Counted from the first letter of the stretch, positions 43,938 through 55,660 are shown. The stretch is 64,000 nt of DNA from Hyaloperonospora brassicae (GCA_947650285.1 CANTFL010000223.1:62001-126000), one strand, 5' to 3'. Program-made: numbers and translations. The notes: generated from the sequence alone by a model not told the origin.

Positions 43938-44398
43938 TGTAACGGGGCACTGGTGACAACGCACTGGTTGACCAGTACGGAGCTCACTTCCACTGACAAC
44001 AGTGATAGTCAGTGCCCTGCTAAGTGTTGCACCAACACAGAGGAAGGAAAGGAGACTAAGTTAACACTCTAGTTTCTGGTAAAACTAAAACTTTTATTTG
44101 ATACGATTAAGTCCTATCAGTAATCAAGCCTATCAATCTCAATGTTCTCGGTTTATCCTGACTTAATTATACTAATCAAACTAAACGTATGATGACGCCT
44201 ACTCGCCACCCATTGCGCGCGTCTAGCAGCGATTGGTGAGTTGGTATCACCACGATATCAACCAATGAGTAGACCCTTCGTTCATCTTCAACAATATCAT
44301 CATACTCTGTGATATTGTTGAAAGAATATTCAACGTAATATTATTTATTGACATTTTAGCCTTAATGACAATATCATCTCGCGGGCTACCCCGTTACA
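43938..44398 (-). repeat. 5' LTR of element 3
   Basis: Plus-strand text runs TGTAACGGGG to CCCCGTTACA, a perfect 10-bp inverted pair. It contains the shared block (44202-44240) and the hairpin (44287-44322). Confidence 0.93.
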
Positions 44399-45368
44399 GT
44401 ATCATTCTCCAAATTCGAAAGCGTATCGTCGTTCGTCCTGTTTGCTGAGCACAATGTGGCGCCAGCGGTCGAACAAAGCTCGTCCGGAGCATTCGGGGGA
44501 GGTAAGGTGACCCCTCCCCGTCCGAAGGGAGGGGGGCTGGGGGCAGCGAAGTTTCCATCGCACGAGATCTTGAGGTGAGCCAGTTCCTGAACTGTTAATA
44601 CTCCTTGGGGCTAGGCGTGAACCTTGCACCGTAGATTGAAGACTGTCTCGAGGCCTATGCCGAAAAAAGGGCTTCACGCGACGTTTGTGAGTGACTAACA
44701 AGGCACACGTGTAGAGACCGTGACATTAGGGGCGAGAAGCAACGGACCATAGCAACAAGTCTCGAGGAGTCGAAGACGCAACGTTTGGCTTTGGTGGTGA
44801 ACGTTGCTATATGCCAAGCGCAACACAAAGTAGAGCACGAACAACATCTCGAGCTCGTCAGGTAAGCTGAATACCAAAGTCAAGAGTCCGGTTACACCAA
44901 AAGGTGGCAAACGTGCTGGCAATACTTAAGGTTCGAATCAGCGCACAAAACGTCGACGATGAATGGGCCGAAGGTGTGGTGTGCCACGCTGACGAAGCAG
45001 AGACCTCTAGTCAAGTCGCTTCCGTGCTACTCAGGTCACGACATTGTGTCATTCTTTTGTTGGTCAGTCGTCAGGAGCTCGTTCTTGCAATGGTCACTCG
45101 TGTGGCGCTCTGATGCACACAGTGCAACGTCTCTGCTGTAGACGCATCCTCCACATTGGGTTATCAGGATACGCTCCAAACGCGGACACATGCAACCACG
45201 TAGCAGTTACACACCATCATTGACTCGTTGTCCCGTCCAAGGTGGAACATCTGCTCTGCTACGTGAACGTCAGCAGCATCTGCCGCTGTTCGATGGCAGC
45301 ATGTCAACAATGATGGCGTCGTGTTGTGCGCGAGATCATCAATAGCATCGAGACGATGAGGGAAGACG
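44399..45368. other. no recognisable gene
   Basis: Frames on both strands (44402-44701, 44695-44922, 44904-45113) have no motif. Confidence 0.35.
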
Positions 45369-46286
45369 CTAAAGCCACTCTACCACTCGACTTGACGCGC
45401 TTGAGATCGCTCTTGTCCTCTTGTGTCGCTGACACCGGTCTTCGGTCAGCAGATGCGGCTTCTTGGCTGCACGTGGATCCTCTCTTTTTGATATCCGGCA
45501 GTCGTGAGTAGCATGTGACTCTAAGTCAATGCTGAGACCCCGCTCGATTGTGCTGGTGCAGTTGGCGTAAACGTCAAGCATATTGATCCTTGCTGTGCTT
45601 CGGCTAGACGCAAGGGTACGTCTATTCGCCATAGCGGCACTCATCACCTGGGTAGCCAAAGGTCGTGATCGTGCTCTCTGTCGCGTACCACCAGTTTTCG
45701 CGGATGCCATAACATCACCGACTGAAGTCTTGGCGGGAGGTACCCAGAAAGCCCAACTCAGATACCAGAGCCCGCTCATGCGAGGCCGTGGTACAAGTGG
45801 CATCGTCCATATTGCCATTGGCGGCGGTCGCTGCATGATGGAAGGAATAGTCAGCACACTGGTTGGCTCTCTGTTGACGACAAAACGGAAAGCTATGATG
45901 TCTTGAGTCTCTGCACAATCGCAAGTGTGAGCGATTAGACGTCGCCCTCTCCTGCTCTTAGGCCCCTTTGGAGTTATGCCTTGCATGCTGCTTACGCTAC
46001 ATCCAATGCGTCGTTTAACTGGACTGGTCTCACTTAAGATAGGGTCAAGTGGATTGCATGGATCGCCATTTCACAAGTCACTGTCGTTGTCTGCCCCCAT
46101 CGCCACATACAATATCTCTGTTCTTTTCTCCAGATCGAGTGCGGCCTCCAGTATCATGACGATTGTGTTCACATCATCCAGACTTGTCCTCGCCATCGGC
46201 GAAGTCCAAAAGACTTTTTTTGGACTGGGGGAAAAAGGTTTTCGTCGGTTTATCTCATGTCCATCGAGCTGCCGCACGGTGCCCAA
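45369..46286 (-). pseudogene. unassigned reading frame of about 305 codons with one stop
   Basis: The minus frame 46286-45369 is open except for a TGA at 46071. It starts LGTVRQLDGHEINRRKPFSP and continues through LDDVNTIVMILEAALDLEKR, then a basic, Ser/Arg-rich second half (TGGTRQRARSRPLATQVMSA). I recognise no domain. It could be a decayed host or transposon gene, or a chance frame in GC-rich DNA. A plus-strand frame of 107 codons overlaps it. Confidence 0.3.
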
Positions 46287-46779
46287 AGCTGGAGCCCGCC
46301 TGCAGATTCACATGAGCCAGTGTCCTAAACACATACGGTTTTAGTTTCTCAATCTCTTGGTCTGGACCGTGACTGCAGCAGTATACATCTCCACGAGCCG
46401 TATGGGGCACACTACCACAACTTCAGACGACACAATTGACCACTGAATTCTAAGTGAGCCATTCTTTCTTGCACCCGTAGCTCCCACGTACCGATACTTT
46501 ACGACCGATTTAGCCTCCGAATTATTTCGCTGAGCATTTCGTCGGCCACGTTGTATTGGCATATGTTTTTGTAATAGAAAAAATGCCACAAGAAATACAG
46601 ACAAACACGAGAAATCATAGCAGAGCAAAGTTCGGGACAAGCAAAGATAGGAGAAAAACACGCATATTTTAAGAAAGAAGATTAAAACCAGACGCAGCAG
46701 CGAGCGACAAGTCGCGGACGGACCGATTACGCTGCGCGTTTCGCGTTTCTAGCACGGACCCCATAACGTATACTGGGCG
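46287..46779. other. no recognisable gene
   Basis: Spacer before the solo LTR. The frame at 46341-46661 has no motif. Confidence 0.35.
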
Positions 46780-47240
46780 TGTAACGGGGCACGCTCTTGC
46801 TCAGATAACTGAGCAACACCTTGTATTGATAACAATACAAGGGTGCGTACTCTCGACGTCACGTACACGTGGCGTTGAGGAAGCGCGAGGAAGTAAACAG
46901 AACTCGTAAGCTCAGTTTAAGGCGAAAGTAGAACTGTATTTAATATAGTTAATAAAAGTACCTTTGTCTTGATCTAACTATGTTAAACTACAAGTCCCTA
47001 TGTGTGTTTCTTGCTCACCACCCATTTCGCCCGTCTAGCAGCGATTGGTGATTATTCTGGTTAATGCACCGAGTACATCAATCAGTCAGTGAAGCACCCA
47101 AAGAATATTGTCCCTGAAGGCAACATTCTTACAACATCACCTCTTCTTGAGTGGTGTTGATTAAATACTATCAAAATAGATAATTTTCAAAAATTGATAC
47201 ATTCGGACCAATTTCAATGTAAAGGGCTCACCCCGTTACA
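46780..47240 (-). repeat. solo LTR of the element 3 group, with 5-bp target duplication
   Basis: It runs TGTAACGGGGCACGC to CACCCCGTTACA (461 bp). GGGCG lies directly on both sides (46775-46779 and 47241-47245). It shares the ends and the block at 47014-47052 with element 3, but the rest is diverged, so it is a different subfamily. Paired inverted segments (47101-47130 and 47132-47160) replace the hairpin of the other copies. Confidence 0.9.
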
Positions 47241-49165
47241 GGGCGACCTTGACTGCATGCAGAAACAACATGAAGTAGTCAAGAGGTGTAAACTGTGCCC
47301 GCATCGAGCGATGTGCTGAAAGCGGAGTGCGTCATCATACGTTGCACTGTGTAGAGAAGGCATCGCATGATCAAATGGCTTGTTTTGGGTCGTAGTGTAT
47401 GTGGTGTTCGCAAGAAACATCTTTGACTTTGCAGACTAATTTTGGCTAGCAATACAAACGTGTCCGCTATATTGCTGAAATGTCGCTGACCCAAAAGCTG
47501 TGCGAAATGAAGTGCTGCGTTGGCATAATTACAAAAAAGTGTGTTGACTGACCAAATCAGGGTGAGCGGTAGTAAAGAATAGATAGTAAGGATCACGCAC
47601 CGTCATTAACAGTCACTTGCAAGTACAGCTTGGCGTGGCACATTGATGTCGAGCCGCAAGTATTTCCGGCAAGGTAAAGTAAGCTTTGGAGACGCCGTGC
47701 CATTTGACGTCCTATACTTCCATTGGAAGAGAAAGCATAGACAAGCAACGATGATTCTTAGAATATGGTACATCCAACCTTTATGCAAAAGGGGCATCAA
47801 AAGGGTTTTCAGTGAGAAGATGAAAAAAAGCCCCGTGTCGTGAGCTTCTATGACCGACAAGATTCAAGCAGCAACCTAAATGATAGTGCACGAACACAGG
47901 AGCGCACGCGATCTTCGACACGATCAACTGGGTAAGGTGTCTTATGAGTACTTGATTATTATAATTGCTTGGAAGGTAGCTTCGCTTTCTTGTACGATAC
48001 CTAATGCAGTCAAATTGTGTCCGATTCGCTTGCAATACGCTACTGACAGTTTAGGATGTCAAGGACAAACCCCGAACTAGCTGTGTGGTCAGTTTTAATG
48101 ATCAGGCATTCGTGAATTTCAAAATCTGTAGATAAAGTCGTAAACGCGTACCTTTTTATCTCGTCCTCTACTTCGTTTAAATGTAGTCTACTTACCTCTA
48201 TCCCTTCCGCAAAGCCTTCACTTCTGACCATGGGTGTTTCGTTGCCACAAGTAGAAGCTAGTTGGCATCGATACAACTCGTCTGCATCTCGCTTATCATA
48301 TTACAGACGACAACGCCCTTAATTTATGTTCTACCTGCGATTGTCTATACTTTGAGCGTTGTCGCGTGCATCTTGCTTTAGTTGCGCTTTGGATCAAGGC
48401 AGTCGATTCATCAGTATGCCATTCCGGATAGGATCGTGGTATATGATAGATGGCATGGCGTATCCGCAGACTCAGTTTGTATGTTCGTGGACCACTGGAT
48501 CGTTACTTTTCGTAGCTCTCTTATACGCTCGTATCATGCAGCATCATGCATCTTTATTGAGTTTTTGTTTGTTAGAACCACTAAAGTGCGAATGGGGACT
48601 TAGAGTATCCGTTTGAATGCAGCTCTAGTCTATGTCGCGTAATAAAACCAATTGTTTAGATTCGTGGGGTGCCCCTGGTAACAGGTGAGAGACAAAACTA
48701 GTGGCGCTTGTACTTAACAGGGACGGATGCAGGAGTAGATAAACCGCAGCTTCACGTCGCAGTTCGCATAGTGTGACATCTCGCTCCATTGATTAAGGTC
48801 GATACATAAGCTAGCCTGTATCAAGCGGACCAGCAGACTGGACTGTGCACATAGAACGCTTGTGGAGGATTCTGTGTCGAGGGCAACGTTGGCCGCTATA
48901 GTAGCCATGCAATTATACTCGCAAAATTGATGGACCCAGCTGACGACTGCAATATCTTCAGCGATGTACCGAGCATCACGATACAGCGTTCGAAGATAGG
49001 ACTGAGTGAAGGCCGGCGCATCCGATGCTGCGTCAAACCTTTTTGTTGTCCTAAAAGATATGAAGTGGCACGATATTTTTACTTCGTGCTTGTTGAAGTC
49101 CATAAACGTAATCTATGATGCTGCAGCGATTTCTGTCATATACGCCTCAGTCAATCCCACGCTGT
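47241..49165. other. 1.9 kb with no recognisable gene
   Basis: The longest frame, 49103-48714 (-), 129 codons, shows no motif and has a frame on the opposite strand of similar quality. Nothing else is seen. Confidence 0.35.
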
Positions 49166-49300
49166 TCACTTAGATATTTGCTGCCGCATGAGTGATGACG
49201 TGTAATTTAAGTATAGTCTATCCGGCTCCGCCAGGTCCCGAATTTCCGCGAGATGCTCCAGTGAAGAGCAAGTCCAGAAAAAATATGAGTCTATATCGAT
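49166..49300 (-). pseudogene. RNase H scrap, probably from a LINE
   Basis: The minus frame reads DLLFTGASRGNSGPGGAG (about 49275-49222). This matches the first strand of LINE-type RNase H domains, F-D-G-x-S-x-G-N-P-G-P-G-G-x-G, with the catalytic Asp replaced by Thr. It is cut by element 4 about 75 bases to the right. Confidence 0.5.
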
Positions 49301-49373
49301 TGGTAGAGCCCACAGCGCCGCTATTGCAATAAGCTGTAGCAAAATATCCGCCAGCGCAAATTTCACGAGAGGG

Positions 49374-50284
49374 TGGTATATAGAATACTAACCTCGAGAT
49401 ATTAGTGAGGGGGTCAGCGAACCGACCGCCGGCGACTTTTGGGGTTGGCGATCGACGGTTGGCCACTCTGTGTGAGCGACTTAAATGTCAGCGGCTCAAG
49501 TGGCAGCGCCGAGGGTCGGCAAACTGAAGTTTCGGCGACTCAAGTAAAGGGCAGAATGCGAGAAGATCGGACAACAGATTCATCACTCTTTTTGTATGTG
49601 AACTAGAGAATTGCAGAGAATCATTCAAACTGTCTCTGCGAGATAGCAAAAGAGATAAACCAATATAGTGCAGAAGTTTTAAGTCCAAGACACGCGTACA
49701 CTTTCGTTAAGTCCCTGTGTGGGCTAGATTATGCCTGTCGTCGAATCTCGAAAGGCATTGCTTGAAGAGGTAACGACTGGTAGCGCCAAGAGTTAAAGAA
49801 GGCCCGGGTTGGGAAGCGCTCGCTACTAGCAAAAGAAGGAGTCTCGTGATCGACGAGCCGGTAAACCTCAGTAAAAGAACCGTTGTGAGTCAAGTCCAGT
49901 GACAAGCTGGTGACCCAAATGACGGCACCGTTAAAAGTCTTGTCGAACGACAAGCCGGTGGGCCTCAGCCGAAGACACCTTAATTCTTCTAGTCGGAAGG
50001 TCACTGCGCCCGGTGACTTGTTAAAACGCGTGAGCGTCGGCTTCCATCCTTTGGTGTGAAGTCACAGGAAGTGAAATGGGTTGGAAGCTGCTGAGCTCAG
50101 GAATACTTCCGGAGGAATTGGTAGTAAGGAATCAGTTAGGCGATAGCCACGACTGAAACCCGAAGGGAAGAACTGCGGGGGGACTACCCTCTCGTACCAG
50201 CCCGTGCGCCGACTAATGTCGGCGATTGCTGTGTTTGTGCTTTAAGGCTGTTGTATTACATATTTAAGTAGCTACTATACGACA
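49374..50284 (+). repeat. 5' LTR of element 4
   Basis: From about 49545 to the end it is nearly identical to the 3' LTR, with roughly ten differences in about 730 bp by eye. The first 170 bp, made of degenerate short repeats around CGGCGACTCAAGTG, differ strongly. It ends CTACTATACGACA. Confidence 0.88.
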
Positions 50285-50286
50285 AC

Positions 50287-50302
50287 TGGTGCCATGACCC
50301 GG
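50287..50302 (+). other. primer binding site of element 4
   Basis: TGGTGCCATGACCCGG starts two bases after the LTR. It differs from the sites of elements 1 and 3, so another tRNA is used. Confidence 0.75.
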
Positions 50303-50583
50303 AATTTCAGGGTTTGCAATTGTTTAGCATGTAATAAAACAACCATCAACGAGCGATGTGGTCATCTATTCGAAACTAGCGAGCGGCGGGACCGTAGCGA
50401 CTGCTGGGAGATTGGTTAGCGCTGTGTCGTGTCAGGCGTCAACGGTAGACACCGAGGTAAAGGTGGAAGTGGAACGAGAGCTTTGAATCGATGAGTTCGA
50501 AGGATATGACTGTGGGGAGGAAGAGCAAGATGAAAGGGACGAGTCCAATATTGGAGGAGTATTCGAGGAAGATATAGAGAAGA

Positions 50584-52735
50584 GTGTGTTTCATGCGGGC
50601 ATGTGAGTCGTGCATAGGCCATGAAGGAGAAACACGCACAAGAGGTAAGAGACTTTGTGCAAGCGGAGCAAGGAAAAGGAGATATCGACTATCTGATGTT
50701 GGGTGTAGGGAGCTTCAATCGTCCCTCTTCAGGACCCCGAAGACGAGCTCCACCACCACCCCAAGGCGAACCGGGTCCTCCTTCGAAGTGCTGAAGAGAT
50801 GAAGAAGAGCAAGTGGGGCAAGCAGTTCGACATAAAACAGTCTACTCAAGCGAAGTGGTCCGGCCTCAGCAACATGCTGAACATGCCCTGCACCGTTTTA
50901 AGCATTGGGGCACTCTCGGCGTACAATGTCTACCTCATGCGCGCGATGGGAAATATTTAAAGGTCGTTGCAGGACCTTAAAGCTGGCTGAGGCAATCAAT
51001 AAACCATAAGTGATTGATAAAGAGATGAAGGAATGGATAGACAAGCTCAAGGATGCGTTTGGACTCGATGCGATCCCAAGCGTTATCCGGACGATGCAAC
51101 GGCTGTATGGGGACGTCTTTCCAATGGAAGAGAAGGCTCCGATACCATCGAGTTATGAATCTGAAGCAAGGGCTAGCGAGACTCAAGCGGGGACGAATGC
51201 TCGCAGGGGTAAGAAAGATGAGACGGAACATGAAGTGTTTTCCCGAGTGGGCAAATCGCCTTACATGGAGGACGTCGATATGGAGACACCAAAGTCATCC
51301 CCTTCGACGAGAAGACGAAATTCACAAACAAGAGGAGAAAATGAACGAGGACCTTATGACGACGATGAGGACAACGACGATGATAAAGATTGGACTTGAC
51401 AGCAACGGGGAAGCACTTCGGCGAGCAACTGCAATCGTCAATTGAGTTTTGATGGATCCTTGAGTGAACGAGGACAGGTAATTAAGATACGGACACACGC
51501 CTCGTCGGAAAAGATTGCCAATTTTGAAGAAAGAAGGTATCGGTCCGACGAAGCTCTCGAGTGGATCCAGACGCTAACTTACGAAATGAAAGGAACGTGC
51601 AAGCCTTAGAACGACTGGTGTGAGCCATTCTCTTTGAGTCTGTGGAAGGCTGACAAGAGATGGTATCGACAGTTGTCGAAGAAAAGGCAACGAGCATGGA
51701 AGTTGCTTAGCAAGGTGTTTTTGGAGTACTACTGTTTACAGCACGATCAGTTGGCAAGGTTCAGATACTACTCGGCGAATCGTAAAGAATCGGAACATGT
51801 GTGCGGCTTCCTCCTCCGCTTGAATTGATATGCACGAGCAGCGTAGATTCAATAGGAATGGGTGGCACTATATTCGAAGATCATGCGGAAGATATGTTTC
51901 GCAATTGTGGAGATGATGACTTGATGAATTTCGTCGATACGCACCTACTGGGAGATATACATCTGTCGAAGCTGATGATAAGTTACCGACTTCTAGGAGA
52001 GACGAGTAAGAAGTAGCGGGATCGAAAGTGCAACAGTCGACTGTCTGATCCCCACAGATACGAGTCCCGAGTTAATCGCCGCACGGATAGTCGAAATTAC
52101 AGTACTCGTCGGTCGGAGAGCCGACGTGATGACAGGATCGATGATCACCGATTCAATCATCGAGAACGACGTCTAATTTCTGATTCGATATTCGGGAAAT
52201 ACGTGACGAGCACCGAGTCGTCAGCAGAAATAAACAATCACGGCGCGATGAACGGACAGGGGCGTGATTCTAGAGTAATAATAGTCGCCGTATTACCCTC
52301 GTATCAGCGACCACAGACGATTTACGAGCTGCGACTGACGAATTGTTATCTAGACAACACGCCGACCAGTACGAGTCGCCAGACGAATAAAACAACTATG
52401 ACCACTCGAACGACTACATATAGGACCCTGACACCGAATACGTGGAAGTGGGTAGAGAGGTGAACCGGGCGACGGCACCTGCAAAGCGCGACGAGCCAGT
52501 ACGGTCTGGACCTTACCCGATGATTCGAGCGGGCGTACCAGCTAATCATAGTAGACAATCCACTCAAAGGGATTGGGAGCAAGTAAACCAGCGTCATCGA
52601 CAATACTACTTAAGATAACGCCAAGCATGGGTTATCTGCGGTGCGTGTGGTGCAGTAGGTCCCGACTCTCGTTTTTGCAGACGCCGTTGCAATTTCTAAA
52701 AACAAGTGCATGAAGACGGCGGTGCGAATTGTTTA
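50584..52735 (+). pseudogene. gag: gag of element 4
   Basis: The N-terminal part is in 51010-51399 (EMKEWIDKLKDAFGLDAIPS, ending in an acidic run DDDEDNDDDKD). The capsid core is near 51540-51830: SDEALEWIQTLTYEMKGT, then DKRWYRQLSKKRQRAWKLLS and LEYYCLQHDQLARFRYYSA. Stops and shifts follow. A Cys-rich knuckle, CGACGAVGPDSRFCRRRC, lies near 52637-52691, in the frame of the protease. The stretch 50416-51009 has frames rich in Pro and charged residues that may be the start of gag. Confidence 0.75.
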
Positions 52736-52975
52736 CTGAGATTGAAATACTGACGAAGTTTGTCAAGTCATCGGTTGATCGAGCAACTGTGCCTAAAGAA
52801 GTCCAACAAATATATCCGCCTAGCTATTAAAATAGGAAGCTCGCCGACTTTGACTGGTTCGGGAATCAACGGGCCGCCACAGTCAGTGGAACCAACAGTC
52901 AACGCGAAATAAGTGTTTGCTTTCGTTGGAGACACAAGAAGGCCCGGCGATGAAGTTTATGGAAGGGGAAATTGA

Positions 52976-53590
52976 ATGATAGACCAACTGGAGTGGTCTA
53001 TGATACACGAACAGGTTGATGGAGAAAGAGCGATGGCTTGGATGGACGCATCACCTAACTATCGGCGACGGATGGAATCGAGTAAGACACTGAGGTTGTT
53101 ACAAGGAGAGCGACTAGGATGGTGGTTGTCCAGGAAGTTTGATCAAAGAGTGAAAATGAGAGCTTTTGTAATGAAAACAGTGAATGATAAACGAACCAAG
53201 ATACTTTTCGACACCGGAGCTAACGTCTCGGCGATCAGTGAGGATTTCACACAAAGACTTTAGCTCAAGGGTCACATGATCACGGACAAGCAAATTGACG
53301 TACAAGGAATCGGGAAGTCAAAGGCGGTAACAACGTCAAGAGCTACAGTCAATATAACCTTGGGTGGAAGGTGGTCTATGGATTCGAAGTATGGATCATG
53401 CCACATCACGCGCAGTAGGACCTATTCTTTGGAACAGACTTCACGATCTCAGCCGGGGTCCATCTAGATCTCTTCACTTTGACGGCGAAATTACCCGACA
53501 AACTGGTTATATCACTGCTCAAGTCCGCGAAAGTGATCGACGAACAGGAATGGGGAATAGAGGTCACAGGGTGACCCAGAGATACCATGA
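52976..53590 (+). pseudogene. retropepsin-like protease of element 4
   Basis: The frame 52976-53263 starts MIDQLEWSMIHEQVDGERAM and reaches KILFDTGANVSAISEDF, with the catalytic D-T-G intact (Asp codon 53210-53212). A stop follows at 53261. The rest of the fold (VNITLGG, later GTDF-type text) is in shifted frames up to about 53590. It would process the polyprotein. Confidence 0.8.
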
Positions 53591-54539
53591 GTGTTAATTA
53601 ACGAGGGTGAGGTGTTCCAGCTGCAGCGACAACAACCACATGGATCCACGCACAAATGGTGCGTTCTTCGATTAACCGCACTGCTACCCACAGTTATATA
53701 CAACGGGAGAAGAAAAGCGACGACGGTCAAATTGACTAATCTTGCACCACGGGTAACGACCTGCCCGGCACATTTCTTAATAGTCGTGTGGATGCCACAT
53801 GAAACGCTCCCACGCGATGAGGGATATGCACGTTTGAAATTGTCGAAGTACAGAGATTGGTAGGTACTGGCATACGAACATGTCTTGGGCAAAGAATTGC
53901 TACGGAAAGAGAAAGGTTTGTATGAGAAAGATTTGTCTCGACAACCACCGTCGGTGGAACGACCTATTTACACACTACCGCAGTCCAACCTTCGTCGAGA
54001 TAAAGCGACTATGGGTGCACAATGTCCGATCAACAAGGAAGAGCGTAATTGGGAGAGTGAAGACAGTGCACTGAGGTAAGCAGCTCAGTATGGTCTCACG
54101 AAGCTTATAAGGAGTGAATCTGATAGTGGAGATAGTCATTTCGCTGATCACCATCCAGGTCTGACCGCGCGTGTCAAGGATGAAAATTGAGACTTCATCA
54201 AGATGCCGAGTCATTCGGCTTAAGCATCAACAATGCGAAGTAAAGTAGGCGATGACTCGTCGTTGCTCAAGGAGTCAATCCATCGGTCAGATGATGAACA
54301 GAGAGAGCAAGGTACAAAACGAAGTCGAGTTGTCAAATTATCTGAAGCATATATACCGTCACATAATAGAGAGAAAACCTCCGTCGAAGAGCTCCACAAA
54401 CGGTTCTTGAGCGTTCTGGAAGGGTCTAGCGTGGACCTATCGGATAAAGAGTCATCGACTGCGCAAGTGAAGCAACCGACCTATAAGCATAAATCCAGCG
54501 GAGACACAATGATTAATTACGCCCTAGAACCCCCCCCCT
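53591..54539 (+). pseudogene. protease-RT linker of element 4
   Basis: 53591-53863 reads VFQLQRQQPHGSTHKWCVLR, then VWMPHETLPRDEGYARLKLS, a conserved linker of this Gypsy family by recall. 54233-54613 is a charged linker. A run of eight C at 54531-54538 marks the shift into the RT frame. Confidence 0.6.
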
Positions 54540-55660
54540 ATGCTGGGTATCGCTTTATTGGGACCAACAAAGTTGGAATACGGCGGAAAGAATGTGATAT
54601 CATCGGCTCATGATGAGAAACAGCAAGCCAGGTTGATTGCAGTATTGACGAAACATGAGCAGGTAATGGTTTCGAGAGAGAATGCAGTACCACCTCCATC
54701 GTACGGAGTAGTTTGCGACATCGATGTAAACGATCATGATCCTATTCAACAACGGGCTCGAAGCATGTCTCTTTTACACCTGACTAACATGCACAAATTA
54801 CTGAAGGGATTGTTTACGGCCAGGCTTATTTTGCTCTCACAGAGTACGTGGGCCCCACCAATTGTAATTGTTCCCGAACAGAATGGCGTGGGCATACGTT
54901 TGTGTATTGACTACCTGGTGGTCAATGCTGTGACGGCGGGTATGGAATATGCGATGCATTTGGTGGACAATTTACTTACGAAAATGGAAGGCTATCAATA
55001 CTTTACCTCTATTGATGCTGCTAGTGGGTTTTGGACGATAATGATGACAGAAAAAGAGAGACAAGTTTCGTCTTTCGTGTGATATATAGAGCACTTTAAT
55101 TGGTTGCGGATGCCATTCGGATGAAAGATCGCCCCGATAGTCTACCAGCGATTGATTGACAATGCTCTGTGGGGTTACGTTCAACCTAAATGAGAGTGTA
55201 ATTAGTTTTAATAGAAGGTGTTTAATGTGGAAAAAGAAGCGGCGAACAGACAATCAATGTTTTCATCAAAGGCGCCACTGCGCGTCCGACCCACACAAAC
55301 CGTCACTAAGTTTGAAGCAAACTGCTACATCAAAACGGACCCTGACGCAGTAAACGATCGGTCAACGGTTCTAAGAATAACATGGTCTTAACAGGTGAAC
55401 CCGATGAAAAGACACTTGCCCCGGTGTTCAAGCGTCGACCGTTCGTCGATAATATTTGTTTTGGTGGACGAATTTTCGAGGATTGATTAGCAACTCCCAA
55501 TAAATTGTTAAAACGATCAACAGAGTGTCGAATAAGCGTGAGCTTTACTGAGAGCATATGTGTTTATCCTCGAGTTGACTTCCTCGCTCATAAATTAAAT
55601 GCGCAGGGGATAGCAGCTGACTTCGATAGGTTTGCAGCTATTTCTTAACTCCCATTCCCG
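54540..55660 (+). pseudogene. reverse transcriptase of element 4, catalytic box mutated
   Basis: The frame 54540-55082 contains VVCDIDVNDHDPIQQRARSM, STWAPPIVIVPEQNGVGIRL, CIDYLVVNAVT, SIDAASGFWTIMMTEKERQV. After a stop it reads FNWLRMPFG and PIVYQRLIDNALWGYVQP. The catalytic box, Y-V-D-D in related elements, reads FVDN at 55442-55453, so the second Asp is lost. RISVSFTESI and VDFLAHKLN follow. It could not polymerise. Confidence 0.88.

Larger units (their letters stand above)
36627..44398 (-). mobile_element. Ty3/Gypsy LTR retrotransposon, element 3
   Basis: LTRs at 36627-37086 and 43938-44398 (460 and 461 bp, about 3 percent apart by eye) bound a minus-strand gag-PR-RT-RNH-IN series. The 5' end of the element is on the right. 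A primer binding site adjoins the right LTR and a purine run the left LTR. Flanking bases (AAAGA left, GTATC right) do not match, so no target duplication is visible. Pol has several stops and frameshifts. The region between integrase and left LTR holds a plus-strand reading frame. Confidence 0.9.

Noticed and set aside
48714..49103. 129-codon minus frame as a gene
   Set aside because: No motif and no supporting neighbour; length is within chance for this much sequence.
49488..50004. Minus frames in the element 4 LTR, repeated at 63022-63574
   Set aside because: Present twice only because of the LTR duplication, with no known domain.
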